Made by a program: the position numbers and the translations under genes
Part shown: positions 19,408 to 29,689 of the stretch, in pieces
How positions within the stretch are numbered: the stretch's first letter is position 1
Layout: every line of letters starts with the position of its first letter
Notes under the pieces: model-generated
What the model saw: only the letters and a program-made list of their open reading frames with translations
Database searches by the model: none
Told to the model about the DNA's origin: nothing
Source of the DNA: Candidatus Poribacteria bacterium
GTDB lineage: Bacteria; Poribacteria; WGA-4E; WGA-3G
Assembly (NCBI GenBank): GCA_022394755.1
Contig: JAGFCA010000084.1
Location: forward strand, 1-55,679
Direction of reading: 5' to 3'
Length of the DNA: 55,679 nt

Positions 19408-20388
19408 ATGAAAGCAGTTATCAGAACAGGCGATGGAGGAACAGATGTACTGAAAATAGCCGATATACCACCGCCTAAACCAACAGAAACACAACTTCTG
19501 ATAGATGTCAAAGCAACCGCCTTAAATCGTGCGGATCTAATTCAACGACGCGGCGGATATCCACCACCCCCAGGAGAATCTGAAATACTCGGTTTAGAAA
19601 TTGCTGGCACTGTCTCAGATCTCGGGAAAAATACACAAGGGTTTAACATTGGGGATCGTGTCTTCGGTCTCGTTGGTGGTGGAGGATACGCAGAAAAAGC
19701 TGTTATAGATTACCGAATGGCTATGCACGTCCCTTCAAATTGGAATTTTGAAGAGGCTGCAGCTGTACCTGAAGTATTCTTCACCGCAAATGAAAACATA
19801 TTCACATTAGGACAACTCACAGATGGTGAAACAATTTTAATCCATGCAGGAGGCAGCGGCGTCGGTACTGCAGGTATTCAAATAGCACATCACGCAGGTG
19901 CTCAAGTATACGTTACTGCAGGTACAACAGAAAAAATTAACAAATGTATTGAACTTGGAGCCAAAGATGGGGTTAACTATAAAGAGGTAGATTTCACTGA
20001 AGAAATAAATCGTTTGACAAATGGTGATGGAGTAGATGTCGTATTAGATTTTATCGGAGCAGAATACCTACAAAGAAATCTGAGTATACTCAAAACCAAG
20101 GGACGGTTACTGCAGGTAGGATTGATCAGCGGTTCAGAATCAGATATCAATTTAGGAATAGTCATGCGTAAACGGCTAAAAATCATCGGTTCTGTGATGA
20201 GACCACAATCCCTTGAGGAAAAAATAGCCATCACACAAAGATTTGTAGAACGTTGGTTACCAGAATTAAAAACTGGTACACTCCAACCCATCATTGATAT
20301 AGTATTCCCATTAGAACTGGTAAAAGATGCACACGAATATATGGAAGCAAATCGAAATTTTGGAAAGATACTCCTAAAAATAGAATAA
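19408..20388 (+). CDS. NAD(P)H-quinone oxidoreductase, PIG3/zeta-crystallin type (MDR superfamily)
   Basis: A 326-residue medium-chain dehydrogenase/reductase without the catalytic zinc site. An N-terminal GroES-like half (MKAVIRTGDGGTDVL, NRADLIQRRGGYPPPPGESEILGLEIAG) precedes a Rossmann half with ILIHAGGSGVGTAGIQIAHHAGA, the NAD(P)-binding GxGxxG region, at about residues 148-169. NRADLIQRRGGYPPPPG is typical of the PIG3 group, which reduces quinones with NADPH. Length is normal for the family. GAGG precedes the ATG at 19408. It is flanked by long intergenic gaps on both sides, so it is probably transcribed alone. Confidence 0.88.
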   Translation: MKAVIRTGDGGTDVLKIADIPPPKPTETQLLIDVKATALNRADLIQRRGGYPPPPGESEILGLEIAGTVSDLGKNTQGFNIGDRVFGLVGGGGYAEKAVIDYRMAMHVPSNWNFEEAAAVPEVFFTANENIFTLGQLTDGETILIHAGGSGVGTAGIQIAHHAGAQVYVTAGTTEKINKCIELGAKDGVNYKEVDFTEEINRLTNGDGVDVVLDFIGAEYLQRNLSILKTKGRLLQVGLISGSESDINLGIVMRKRLKIIGSVMRPQSLEEKIAITQRFVERWLPELKTGTLQPIIDIVFPLELVKDAHEYMEANRNFGKILLKIE

Positions 20389-20668
20389 AACTATAAATTT
20401 TATGAAGAAAATCTATTCACAGGCAACTAAACCTTAAATACAACGGGTAACTAACAACCATCAACTAATAATTAATAAATGCTCAATTACTTTTTTCGAA
20501 AACAAACATTTTTCAGAAATTGGCATAACGCAAGTCTATACATAGGTTTAGAGAGGTTTAGATTTTTAAGAAATCAATCAAAAAGTTACGATTTCGTGAC
20601 CTATAGCATATTTCAACGAAAAATATTCAACCATTCATTATTTTAATTAAGGTCTGAGAATCTTCACA

Positions 20669-23600
20669 ATGAATCATAGAAATCATATTTTTACAAGTTC
20701 TAAAAAGTCCATATTATCTTCCGTAAAAGGGACAATTACCCCCACTCCTCGCATCTGTGCAATCTCCATGTATTTACTCACATTCGTAGGATTACTATTC
20801 ACCTTTAATGCTGCTATATATGCAGATGTCTCCCATGTCACAACCCAAGAAGGTATAACAGTAACTTTTAAACTACCACAACTCCAGGTAAGTCGAATTA
20901 CACCTGATGGAAATAACGGCATCACCCAAGATAACACAGCCTACGATACAGTCCATTATTCAGATTGCCATTGGATACAAGAACCTGGTTATCCCAAATT
21001 ACCGGTAACTCGACTCCTATTAGCAATTCCACCCGATATAAAACTAAACAATACTGACATATCGGTTCATACAGGTTTTCTACAAACCCGTAACGGTGTA
21101 AAACTTCCAGTTGATAAAGAACTACAACCTACTCATAATAACCTCTATCCATCAGTATTAGCTCGTATAGAAATGGATGGATATATACGGTCTCAACGCG
21201 TCATTACCTTAGCACTACATCCCGTACAATATAATATACAAAATCGTGTGCTACAGTCTTACACCAGTCTCACTGTCTCTATCCCCTTTCAATCACAACA
21301 ATCTAAACTTGGAAAAGGAACAAGACTAAATTCTATTCTATCGAATACACAAGAACATCTAAATTCTAACAAACATTCTCTAACACATAATATTCACAAC
21401 TATTCTGAATATAAAAAAATCTTTAACACCGGTTTTCAGGCAAACACCCCTTCATATATTCAAAATGGAAACATACCGTCTGCTCCTGCTGCACCTGGAA
21501 TAGACCCATCAAATCAAACACGATATAAATTGTATATTGATCAGACAGGTATATATAGCGTTTCCGCTGCATCACTACATACCGATTGGGATATTGATAT
21601 CATCGGAGTTGATCCGCAGAGAATACACCTTTCTCACGCAGATCAAGAAATACCTATTCATATTAGCGGTGCTGATGATGGTAGTTTTGATGCAGAAGAT
21701 GCCATATTCTTCCTCGCACATGGAACAACAGATCCCGATAGTCCTTATACAAAAAATGCATATACATTATGGAATGTATATTGGCTAACTGTATCATCCG
21801 GAGCACAACTACCAACACGTATACCCCAAATCGATGTAAGTCCAAGCGATGCAACCGCCGTTCAAGTCCCCACATTTCGCTCACGGGTTATTTTTGAAGA
21901 AGACCACCTCACAAATAATCTTGAATTCGTTGATCCTGATGTCGTTTCAGATGGAGATAAACATAAATGGTTTGACGCATTAGACTTTTGGTACTGGGAT
22001 GGAATAAAAAATGCAAGTGATATTGGTGAACTCAGACACGAATTTCTACTGCATGATATAGCAAAAAGTTTCGATGCTCCAGAAATACACGTCGTATTAC
22101 AAGGTGGCACACCGGCACCCCATGAAATCTTGGCTTCTGTAAACGGTGTAAAAATAGATCTCGCTAAATGGGATCTACAATCGCAAATAACACTCTCAAG
22201 AAATCTTCGCGTTTGGAATAATCTTAAAGATGCATCACAAGGGGAAAACAACATCCTCTCTCTGACACGAGTCGATAGCACTTTTGAAGAAGACACAAAA
22301 AGATACCCATACCATATCTACTTAAATCGTTTTTGGGTTGATTATACACGCCTATTCTTAGCAGTTGACGACGAACTCCGATTTGGTACACCCATTAAAA
22401 CTATGGGCGAAGAAGAAAAGAAAGGGAGAATACACCAATTTCGGGTTGATGCGTTTCTTGATCCACAAATCACTATTTTTGAAACAGACGGAAATACACT
22501 TACCGCAAAACTCCAAGGTGTTGACATACAACGACAAATTGTCAACGATGAAATGCGAAATCGGCTAAAGACATTAAATTCTGGAGATGTCAGAGGTGTC
22601 CCTAACAATACATACTCTGCAATTTTTCAGATTCCAGATACAAGAACTACTGAATTCATCGCTGTTTCAAATTCCGCTATACGGAAACCTGCGAAAATTG
22701 AAACAATACAACCCAGTGAACTACGAAACACTTTGAATGGTGTCGATTATCTCATCTTAACCCATGCAACGTATCGAGAACAAGCTGATAGGTTAGCAAA
22801 CTGGCGTTCAACTCCTCAAGGTGGGGGACATAGAACGAAAGTTGTTGATATTAACGATGTTTACAATACATTTGGAGACGGTAGAGTCCATCCTATCTGG
22901 ATAAAGAATTTCCTCACTTATGCATATCATAATTGGACACCACCTGCACTCTTATATATGGTTATATTGGGAGATGGAACTTTTGATTTCCGTGGTATAG
23001 ATAAAGATATTTATTCAGAACCACCGGAACTCACAGGATATATACCTACACACTACATTACTACAGATTCATTCGGTAGGACTTCAACTGACCACTGGTA
23101 TGCTACTGTCTCAGGACATGATGAGTTTGTCGATTTTTATCTCGGAAGAATCACTATCGAAACTGAAGATGAAGCGAATGCAGTTATTGACAAGATCATT
23201 AACTATGAATCAAATCGACCGAATGGAGCATGGAGAAGACGCATTATATCTGTTGCAGATGATGAGGTTAATAATCCCGGTGATCACATCTTTAAAAAGA
23301 GTCTAAATGAAATCGCAAAAAACCATACCCGCCTCGGTTATGAAACAATTGAGATCTATCTTGAAGATGTCATTGACGAAGTTGAAGCAAATCCTGATCA
23401 ATTTCCCGGTTCTCTCCCACGACACGTCGCAAAAGATAGAATTATCAATGCATTAGGGGAAGGTGCTGCTATCGCACAATACGCTGGACACGGCGGACGA
23501 ATCGTTTGGGCACATGAAGCTATCTTTGGAAACGCATCCGTTGATAAGGTGAAAGAAACTGGTCATCTACCATTTATGTTGGTCTTGAGTTGCTATAATG

Positions 23601-26600
23601 GGTATTTTGATGAGCCGGGTGAACCGAGTATGGCGGAAAAGCTCCTACGAAAAGAAAGAGGTGGAATCATGGGGATGCTCAGTGCTACACGATTAACATA
23701 CGGTAGCGGGAATGAAGATCTAAACCAAATCATCTTTGACATGCTATTCCAACGTAATATTAGACAATTGGGACCTCTTAGCTTTGACTCCAAACTTGAA
23801 TATCTACTAACGCAAGGTACAGGACAGCTTGATATTATGCTGGAGTATACACTATTCGGCGATCCTGCTATGTACATTGCTATGGCTGATTATGAAATCT
23901 TACCCGCAATTCAGACAAAGACAGTTAAAGCAGGCGATACGCTAAAGATCTCACCAGGATACATACAAACTGCCAGCTACGATCCGATTACAAAAAAGAA
24001 AGAATTCACTCGCAATACAAACTTTAATGGCGAATTGACTGTCAAATTTGTATTTCCAGGAGAACAATCATTCGGTGTCGACAAAACTGGTGCTCCAAAA
24101 GAATTTTACTCCGGAGATGTTATAAAAACAAAAACACTAACCGTTACAAAAGGAAGTTATCCGGCAGTAGAAATTGATGTGCCAGATAATATTGCCGCGG
24201 GCGATGCACACGTTGAGTATTATGCAGAAAATGACACTGAAATCGCTATCGGCGGGGACGGTTTCACTGTAAAAATCCCGAAAATACTTGATATAAAACC
24301 GATACTCAATGCAAATTCATCTGGTGATGATGTGATTGACATATTTGTTCACGTCTCTGACGATGAAGGGGCTGTAGATTCAGTAAAATTAGAATGGCGA
24401 AATCCACGGACCGCAAATTGGGAAATAATATCACTAATTCCAACACAATCTGCTCCTGAACCAAATTCACCAAAAATAGTTACCGCAAGATGGTGGAAAA
24501 TTCCTGAAGTTATACCTGTACCAACTGATGGATCTGCCTTACGTTATGATATCCAGGTAACAGATACCGAAGGAAACTCTGTCAGATCTGAAATCCTACG
24601 ATTCTATCCATACACATATCCCAATCTTTCTGTTGCTGCAAGTCGTGAGGAAAACATTACACAGATCAATTATCAATTAGGAAATCCTGAAGACCGAAAG
24701 CAGGAACATGTTTTATCTGTGGATATTGAATTAGCTGGTACAGCAAACTCCTCTGATAAAATCGATTCAGAAAATGACCTACTTTCTGTTTTAGGATTAT
24801 CCGATGTTAATATAGATGTCGCATTTTTCAGTGGAAATCCAGATCTTGATGATAACGGTATTGTGGATGAAAATGCACATTTAATCGGTAAAACACAAAT
24901 TACTCCAAAAAATTGGGTCGTTCGAAATCCACAAAATAACAGATCCGATGCTTACATACCCAACCCTCTTAATATAAATCCAATTGCAACTGTTACTATT
25001 CCAACTTCATTGCGAACAGGTATACACGACGTGTTCGTCTATGTAGACCCTCTTTTTAACGAATCAGATGAAAACGGGGAAGTACTTGAGAATAATGAGA
25101 ATGATAATATCGGCTACAGACAGTTGACCGTCTCGAGTAACATTATTGGAGAAGTTCCCACACGAGTCGGAAGTATTGATGGCGGATTAAGAATTAACGT
25201 TCCGGCAGGTGTAATTCAAAACAAAACTACTATCCTAAATATCTCATCAATAGTACAAGAAACATCATACGGTGATGAAGATTATGCTATTGGTGGAACA
25301 GGAAAAGCCCGAGACATTCCCGTAAAAACTAAACCTATATTCCCTTCTGTCGGCAATGATGAAAAGAATCATCTTCAAGCAGGAACACTGATACCTGTGA
25401 CATTCCCAAATCATCCTTCTATGCTCGGATACACACTGGAAATAAATGATGCTGAATCCGATAATGCAAGTAATTCATTTAAACTACAAACACCTGTTTC
25501 CATTGAACTGGATTTCGATTTTTCTGCGCTTCAACACGAAATTATACGTGAACTGTTTGGTAGTGATATTGATGTAACAAATGAAATGCCTGCCATTGAA
25601 GAAACTGTTAATACTGCTATCGAAGCAAGATCACGAAACTTGGGGGCATATCTTTGGCTGGAAACAATAGCAAACTGGACAAAACTTGATTCAAATGTCA
25701 AAAAAAATCCAAATGGGAGTATTTTTACCACCACACGCGCAACAGGTATCAGAGCAATAAATAGTAGCGATGCTGTACTCAACGATGTCATCATACCATC
25801 TGATGGTGTTGATACAGGGATTTGGATACTTCTATTTGACACAACACATACATGTAGACTCCTCTTCTTACCTGATCAACTTTCAGAGGAGAATCTGATA
25901 AACAAACCAGAAATAAAAGAAATAGCGAAAGGGATTCCTATTACATCCTTTACGAGTAAATTCGGTGTATCAATTGAAAATATACCCGATTTCACATTAG
26001 AAATACAAGAAGGGGATATACCGTTTCAGTTCGGGGATATAATGCGCTTCCGCATCGCAAGAATTGAAGCACCTGGTGAAGAAGTCATACAACTATTTGC
26101 GTCTTCTTTTACTACACGGAACACTGGAAATGGAACAATACAATATCTGGACTTATCCACTGACACAACGATACCACAGGATTCTTGGCTTATCCTCTTT
26201 GTTTCAGAAAACCAGTATCAGATTGAAGGAGAAAATACAGGTATATTACAAAACAACGGTGTACCTGTATACGGCACAGTGGGTAAACCTTATGAGCATA
26301 AGGACTATGGAATAAACCTACTCATAACACACGGAACAACACCGTTTACCCCAGGAGACCGCTTCATCTTTGATACCTCTCCCGTTGGAACTATTCAAGC
26401 AAACACATCATACTTAGGTACAATTACATGTCTACAAAGTGAGGATACAGTTCCTCCAAACATTCAATTGACTATTGGCAACCAAGAACATTTTGTTTCC
26501 GGTGATCCTGTGAACGCTTCGCCACTCATCCAAGCGACACTTACAGATCCGCGAGGTATTGATTATATCACACGACCTGTTCGACTTGAATTAGGAAAAC

Positions 26601-27082
26601 TTGGTGAGTTTCAACCGATCGCAGAAACTGAATATAATCTTACGCAACATCCTGGTTCAAGCCAACTGGTATTGACCTATAATTCTCCTGAACTTGAACC
26701 ACGGGAATATCAATTACGACTTATAGCAAGTGACCTTGATGGAAATACAGGTGAGAGTGAAATCGCATTCCAAGTACACGGAAAATTACAATTAGTTGAA
26801 CCCCTAAATTATCCAAACCCATTTAAATCTGATACTACAGTAACATGTGAATTGACGCGTCCTGCAGAATCACTCACTGTAAAAATATATACTCTCACAG
26901 GAAGACTTATCAGAGAATTACAAACTGAAGCATCCGCAGGTTTTATACAACTAAAATGGGATGGTAAAGATGACGACGGAAACGAGGTAGCAAACGGGGT
27001 ATATTATGGAAAGATGATTGTAAAGAGCCTTGAGGATGAAAACGATCAAACACACATCCTCAAAATGATGAAACTAAAATAG
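20669..27082 (+). CDS. Large secreted C25 (gingipain-type) peptidase, PorU-like, with C-terminal sorting domain
   Basis: A 2137-residue protein. A hydrophobic signal sequence ends near residue 52 (YLLTFVGLLFTFNAAIYA, then DVSH). A gingipain-propeptide-like region follows (GYPKLPVTRLLLAIPP). The C25 catalytic domain spans about 690-1070 and holds the YAGHGG motif with His941 and LVLSCYNGYF with Cys975; this 34-residue spacing is like the gingipain His-Cys dyad. The remainder to about 2000 is beta-rich, Ig-like repeats. The end has NYPNPFKSDTT at about 2047 and KWDGKDDDGNEVANGVYYGKM, a FlgD-like/type IX sorting domain. PorU, the sortase that attaches type IX cargo at the outer membrane, is about half this length. 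The next gene is PorV-like, as in Bacteroidetes. A start at 20768 (M34) would give a shorter signal peptide; neither start has a strong ribosome site. Confidence 0.85.
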   Translation: MNHRNHIFTSSKKSILSSVKGTITPTPRICAISMYLLTFVGLLFTFNAAIYADVSHVTTQEGITVTFKLPQLQVSRITPDGNNGITQDNTAYDTVHYSDCHWIQEPGYPKLPVTRLLLAIPPDIKLNNTDISVHTGFLQTRNGVKLPVDKELQPTHNNLYPSVLARIEMDGYIRSQRVITLALHPVQYNIQNRVLQSYTSLTVSIPFQSQQSKLGKGTRLNSILSNTQEHLNSNKHSLTHNIHNYSEYKKIFNTGFQANTPSYIQNGNIPSAPAAPGIDPSNQTRYKLYIDQTGIYSVSAASLHTDWDIDIIGVDPQRIHLSHADQEIPIHISGADDGSFDAEDAIFFLAHGTTDPDSPYTKNAYTLWNVYWLTVSSGAQLPTRIPQIDVSPSDATAVQVPTFRSRVIFEEDHLTNNLEFVDPDVVSDGDKHKWFDALDFWYWDGIKNASDIGELRHEFLLHDIAKSFDAPEIHVVLQGGTPAPHEILASVNGVKIDLAKWDLQSQITLSRNLRVWNNLKDASQGENNILSLTRVDSTFEEDTKRYPYHIYLNRFWVDYTRLFLAVDDELRFGTPIKTMGEEEKKGRIHQFRVDAFLDPQITIFETDGNTLTAKLQGVDIQRQIVNDEMRNRLKTLNSGDVRGVPNNTYSAIFQIPDTRTTEFIAVSNSAIRKPAKIETIQPSELRNTLNGVDYLILTHATYREQADRLANWRSTPQGGGHRTKVVDINDVYNTFGDGRVHPIWIKNFLTYAYHNWTPPALLYMVILGDGTFDFRGIDKDIYSEPPELTGYIPTHYITTDSFGRTSTDHWYATVSGHDEFVDFYLGRITIETEDEANAVIDKIINYESNRPNGAWRRRIISVADDEVNNPGDHIFKKSLNEIAKNHTRLGYETIEIYLEDVIDEVEANPDQFPGSLPRHVAKDRIINALGEGAAIAQYAGHGGRIVWAHEAIFGNASVDKVKETGHLPFMLVLSCYNGYFDEPGEPSMAEKLLRKERGGIMGMLSATRLTYGSGNEDLNQIIFDMLFQRNIRQLGPLSFDSKLEYLLTQGTGQLDIMLEYTLFGDPAMYIAMADYEILPAIQTKTVKAGDTLKISPGYIQTASYDPITKKKEFTRNTNFNGELTVKFVFPGEQSFGVDKTGAPKEFYSGDVIKTKTLTVTKGSYPAVEIDVPDNIAAGDAHVEYYAENDTEIAIGGDGFTVKIPKILDIKPILNANSSGDDVIDIFVHVSDDEGAVDSVKLEWRNPRTANWEIISLIPTQSAPEPNSPKIVTARWWKIPEVIPVPTDGSALRYDIQVTDTEGNSVRSEILRFYPYTYPNLSVAASREENITQINYQLGNPEDRKQEHVLSVDIELAGTANSSDKIDSENDLLSVLGLSDVNIDVAFFSGNPDLDDNGIVDENAHLIGKTQITPKNWVVRNPQNNRSDAYIPNPLNINPIATVTIPTSLRTGIHDVFVYVDPLFNESDENGEVLENNENDNIGYRQLTVSSNIIGEVPTRVGSIDGGLRINVPAGVIQNKTTILNISSIVQETSYGDEDYAIGGTGKARDIPVKTKPIFPSVGNDEKNHLQAGTLIPVTFPNHPSMLGYTLEINDAESDNASNSFKLQTPVSIELDFDFSALQHEIIRELFGSDIDVTNEMPAIEETVNTAIEARSRNLGAYLWLETIANWTKLDSNVKKNPNGSIFTTTRATGIRAINSSDAVLNDVIIPSDGVDTGIWILLFDTTHTCRLLFLPDQLSEENLINKPEIKEIAKGIPITSFTSKFGVSIENIPDFTLEIQEGDIPFQFGDIMRFRIARIEAPGEEVIQLFASSFTTRNTGNGTIQYLDLSTDTTIPQDSWLILFVSENQYQIEGENTGILQNNGVPVYGTVGKPYEHKDYGINLLITHGTTPFTPGDRFIFDTSPVGTIQANTSYLGTITCLQSEDTVPPNIQLTIGNQEHFVSGDPVNASPLIQATLTDPRGIDYITRPVRLELGKLGEFQPIAETEYNLTQHPGSSQLVLTYNSPELEPREYQLRLIASDLDGNTGESEIAFQVHGKLQLVEPLNYPNPFKSDTTVTCELTRPAESLTVKIYTLTGRLIRELQTEASAGFIQLKWDGKDDDGNEVANGVYYGKMIVKSLEDENDQTHILKMMKLK

Positions 27083-27214
27083 ACAGATCTTCAGTGGATA
27101 CACCACCGAATGATATGTTGATGGATTACTTTGGCAAGGAACTCAGTTCCCATCTATTACGCTTACACATCCAAAATGAAAAACGAGAGTTGAAGGCAGA
27201 AAACTAACATACAT

Positions 27215-28219
27215 ATGAAAAAAATAACTTGTTGCTATATACTATTTTTAATCATAATTCTTCCGGCAGCTGCGAATCAAACGTATACAGCCGACTTTCT
27301 CACATTAGGTACGGGGGCACGACCTTTAGGCATGGGAAATGCGTTTACCGCAATTGCAGATGAAGCAAGTACGACATACTATAACCCAGCAGGTATTTCT
27401 CAACTAACACACCACGAATTTAACTTTATGCATGCAACTCTTGCTGACCTCGCTGCTTATGATGTCGCAAGTTACATATATCCATTTTCTTCGAAAACGA
27501 CATTCGGACTGAGTTGGCTACGCGTAGGAATAGATGATATACCAATCACTGGTTTACCAGTTACCACTAAAGCAATCGGTCCGGAGAACCGACCCTATGT
27601 CATCGGTACTTTTAGCAATACAAGTAATGCGTTAGTTCTTAGTGGTGCACAAGAAATTAAAAAACTAAAGAATGATATATCTCTCCATCTTGGTGCGAGT
27701 CTTAAACTCATCTATATCGGAGCATATCGAAATACAAACGCTATCGGTGGGGGAAGTGACCTCGGAATTCTTGCCAAAACTGATCCTGAAAAATCAACCG
27801 CATTCTCATTCGGTCTTGTGGCAAGCGACTTCTTCACAACCAAACTCTATTGGAACACGCCTCCAGAAAATGAAGGGGATGCTCCACATACCGAGACAGT
27901 CTCACCTCGCCTAAAAGTCGGCTTGGCATATCATCAAGACATATCACTTTTCAACAGCCATCTCATATTAGCAGCAGATATGGATACGCGAAACGACTAT
28001 GAATTTCACACCGGCGCGGAATATATACTCTTTGACCTGTTGGCACTTCGGTGTGGACTGGATGGAAGAAATGGCACAACTCGTGCAATGTATTTTACCG
28101 CGGGGGCAGGACTCCAACTTCAATTCGTAACTGGTGCCGCATTTCATGTTGACTATGCATACCAACGACAACCTGATTTAGGTATTAGCAACCGTCTCTC
28201 TCTTCGTATACTGTTTTAG
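27215..28219 (+). CDS. PorV/PorQ-family outer-membrane beta-barrel protein
   Basis: A 334-residue protein with signal peptide MKKITCCYILFLIIILPAAA. The mature part begins with LTLGTGARPLGMGNAFTAIA and EASTTYYNPAGI, the hallmark N-terminal sequence of PorV/PorQ (FadL-like) barrels. Alternating-hydrophobicity strands continue to a C-terminal aromatic residue (SLRILF), as expected of outer-membrane barrels. PorV shuttles type IX cargo to the PorU sortase. Its position 132 bases downstream of a PorU-like peptidase makes a functional pair likely. No ribosome site is obvious at ATG 27215. PorV-like proteins also occur outside secretion systems, so the exact role is inferred. Confidence 0.85.
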   Translation: MKKITCCYILFLIIILPAAANQTYTADFLTLGTGARPLGMGNAFTAIADEASTTYYNPAGISQLTHHEFNFMHATLADLAAYDVASYIYPFSSKTTFGLSWLRVGIDDIPITGLPVTTKAIGPENRPYVIGTFSNTSNALVLSGAQEIKKLKNDISLHLGASLKLIYIGAYRNTNAIGGGSDLGILAKTDPEKSTAFSFGLVASDFFTTKLYWNTPPENEGDAPHTETVSPRLKVGLAYHQDISLFNSHLILAADMDTRNDYEFHTGAEYILFDLLALRCGLDGRNGTTRAMYFTAGAGLQLQFVTGAAFHVDYAYQRQPDLGISNRLSLRILF

Positions 28220-28311
28220 GTATTGGTATATCTCCTATTCACTTCGTGTAGGTATGCTCTCCGTTTCAAAATACTCCTTGTACAGTAAGTCATCTATCTG
28301 TGATAATAAAC

Positions 28312-29487
28312 CTACGGACACACAAATTTTCCTAATACCTTCCTACACGATGCACCTGTCGCATTTGGCACATTAGCATAATTTCCATGCACCGCCTCGT
28401 TCGCAAAAATAGCAAACGCAATTGCCTCTTTCGCATCACCAGAAATCCCTTTTTCTCCTACATCCATAACAGGGACAGGATAGAATGCTTCAGCAAGACA
28501 ACGCATCATAAAAGCATTTTGTGCACCGCCCCCACTGACATACAAAATATCTAATGCAGAATTTGGTGCAACAAAACGCTTAACATAATCAGCTATACTC
28601 TCTACAGTCAAGGCAGTAAGCGTTGCAAGTCCATCATAATCCGAAATTCTATGTGCCTTAATCTGCTGTAAGCAATTTTCTGCATACGATTTACCGAATG
28701 CCTCGCGACCTGTCGTTTTCGGAGGTGTTAATTCCAAGTACGGATGTGCAAGCCATACATCCAAAAGCGATTTACATACCGTGCCTTGCTGAGCCATCTT
28801 TCCATCTTCATCAAACTGCTTTTCACCATGAGTCATCTCTTCAACACATGCATCCAAGATCATATTACCAGGTCCTGTATCCGAGGCTTGAATAACATCA
28901 ATACTTCCGCCAGCCGGCAACACTGTCAGATTTGAAATACCCCCAATGTTCAACAATCCAATTGTTTCTGTTGAATTGTCAAATAGCATATAATCAATAT
29001 ATGCTATCAACGGTGCACCTTCACCCCCAGCAGCAACATCTGCCACACGAAAATCAGCAATTGTCGGAATACCTGTTTCATGTGCAATCACAGCAGGTTC
29101 CCCAATCTGGAGTGTAGCAGGTATTTCTCCCAAAGGTAAGTGATGAATCGTTTGTCCATGTGAACCAATCAGGTCAATCTGTTCTGTAGCCATGCCGATC
29201 TTATCCAGAACCGCTAAAACAGATTCAGCAAAGATTTTTCCTATTTCGAAATTCATCGTACATATTTCATCAACCCGTGCTGTCTCAACACTAAACAGAT
29301 CAAATATCCTTGCACGTATCTCAGGTTTATACTGTATTGTTTCAAATGCAATCAGAGAAACTTCCGTATCCAATCCAGAACCCGTAATGTCAACAACAGC
29401 AACATCAACACCATCTGCCGAAGTGCCACTCATTAGTCCAATTACTGTCTTCTTCTCTTTGTCTAATAGATCGATAAATTGTTTCAT
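28312..29487 (-). CDS. anmK: Anhydro-N-acetylmuramic acid kinase
   Basis: A 391-residue ASKHA-fold kinase. GLMSGTSADGVD at residues 17-28 is the family's phosphate-binding signature, followed by GSHGQTIHHLP, LLNIGGISNLTVLP, ASDTGPGNMILDACV and a late YVSGGGAQN. AnmK opens and phosphorylates 1,6-anhydro-MurNAc to MurNAc-6-phosphate in cell-wall recycling, in the cytoplasm. Length is normal. It is the last gene of a minus-strand group with NamZ and a serine hydrolase, all acting on peptidoglycan sugars or peptides. A gap of about 200 bases to namZ leaves room for a separate promoter. Confidence 0.95.
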   Translation of the reverse strand: MKQFIDLLDKEKKTVIGLMSGTSADGVDVAVVDITGSGLDTEVSLIAFETIQYKPEIRARIFDLFSVETARVDEICTMNFEIGKIFAESVLAVLDKIGMATEQIDLIGSHGQTIHHLPLGEIPATLQIGEPAVIAHETGIPTIADFRVADVAAGGEGAPLIAYIDYMLFDNSTETIGLLNIGGISNLTVLPAGGSIDVIQASDTGPGNMILDACVEEMTHGEKQFDEDGKMAQQGTVCKSLLDVWLAHPYLELTPPKTTGREAFGKSYAENCLQQIKAHRISDYDGLATLTALTVESIADYVKRFVAPNSALDILYVSGGGAQNAFMMRCLAEAFYPVPVMDVGEKGISGDAKEAIAFAIFANEAVHGNYANVPNATGASCRKVLGKFVCP

Positions 29488-29689
29488 TAATATATTTTGG
29501 TCTTACGTACTTCCTAAGTAAATGATATTCCAGAGGTGTAAATTTAGTCCTCAGCCAGTAAAGGTCATTTACTTTTAAAATTGACACTAAAGGTCCTAAG
29601 TAGATGGCGCTCCTATCCCAACTATCATAGTGGACTTTGTTTGTGAATACCTATAGCCAATACTGAATGTTGATAACTAACACCATCAA

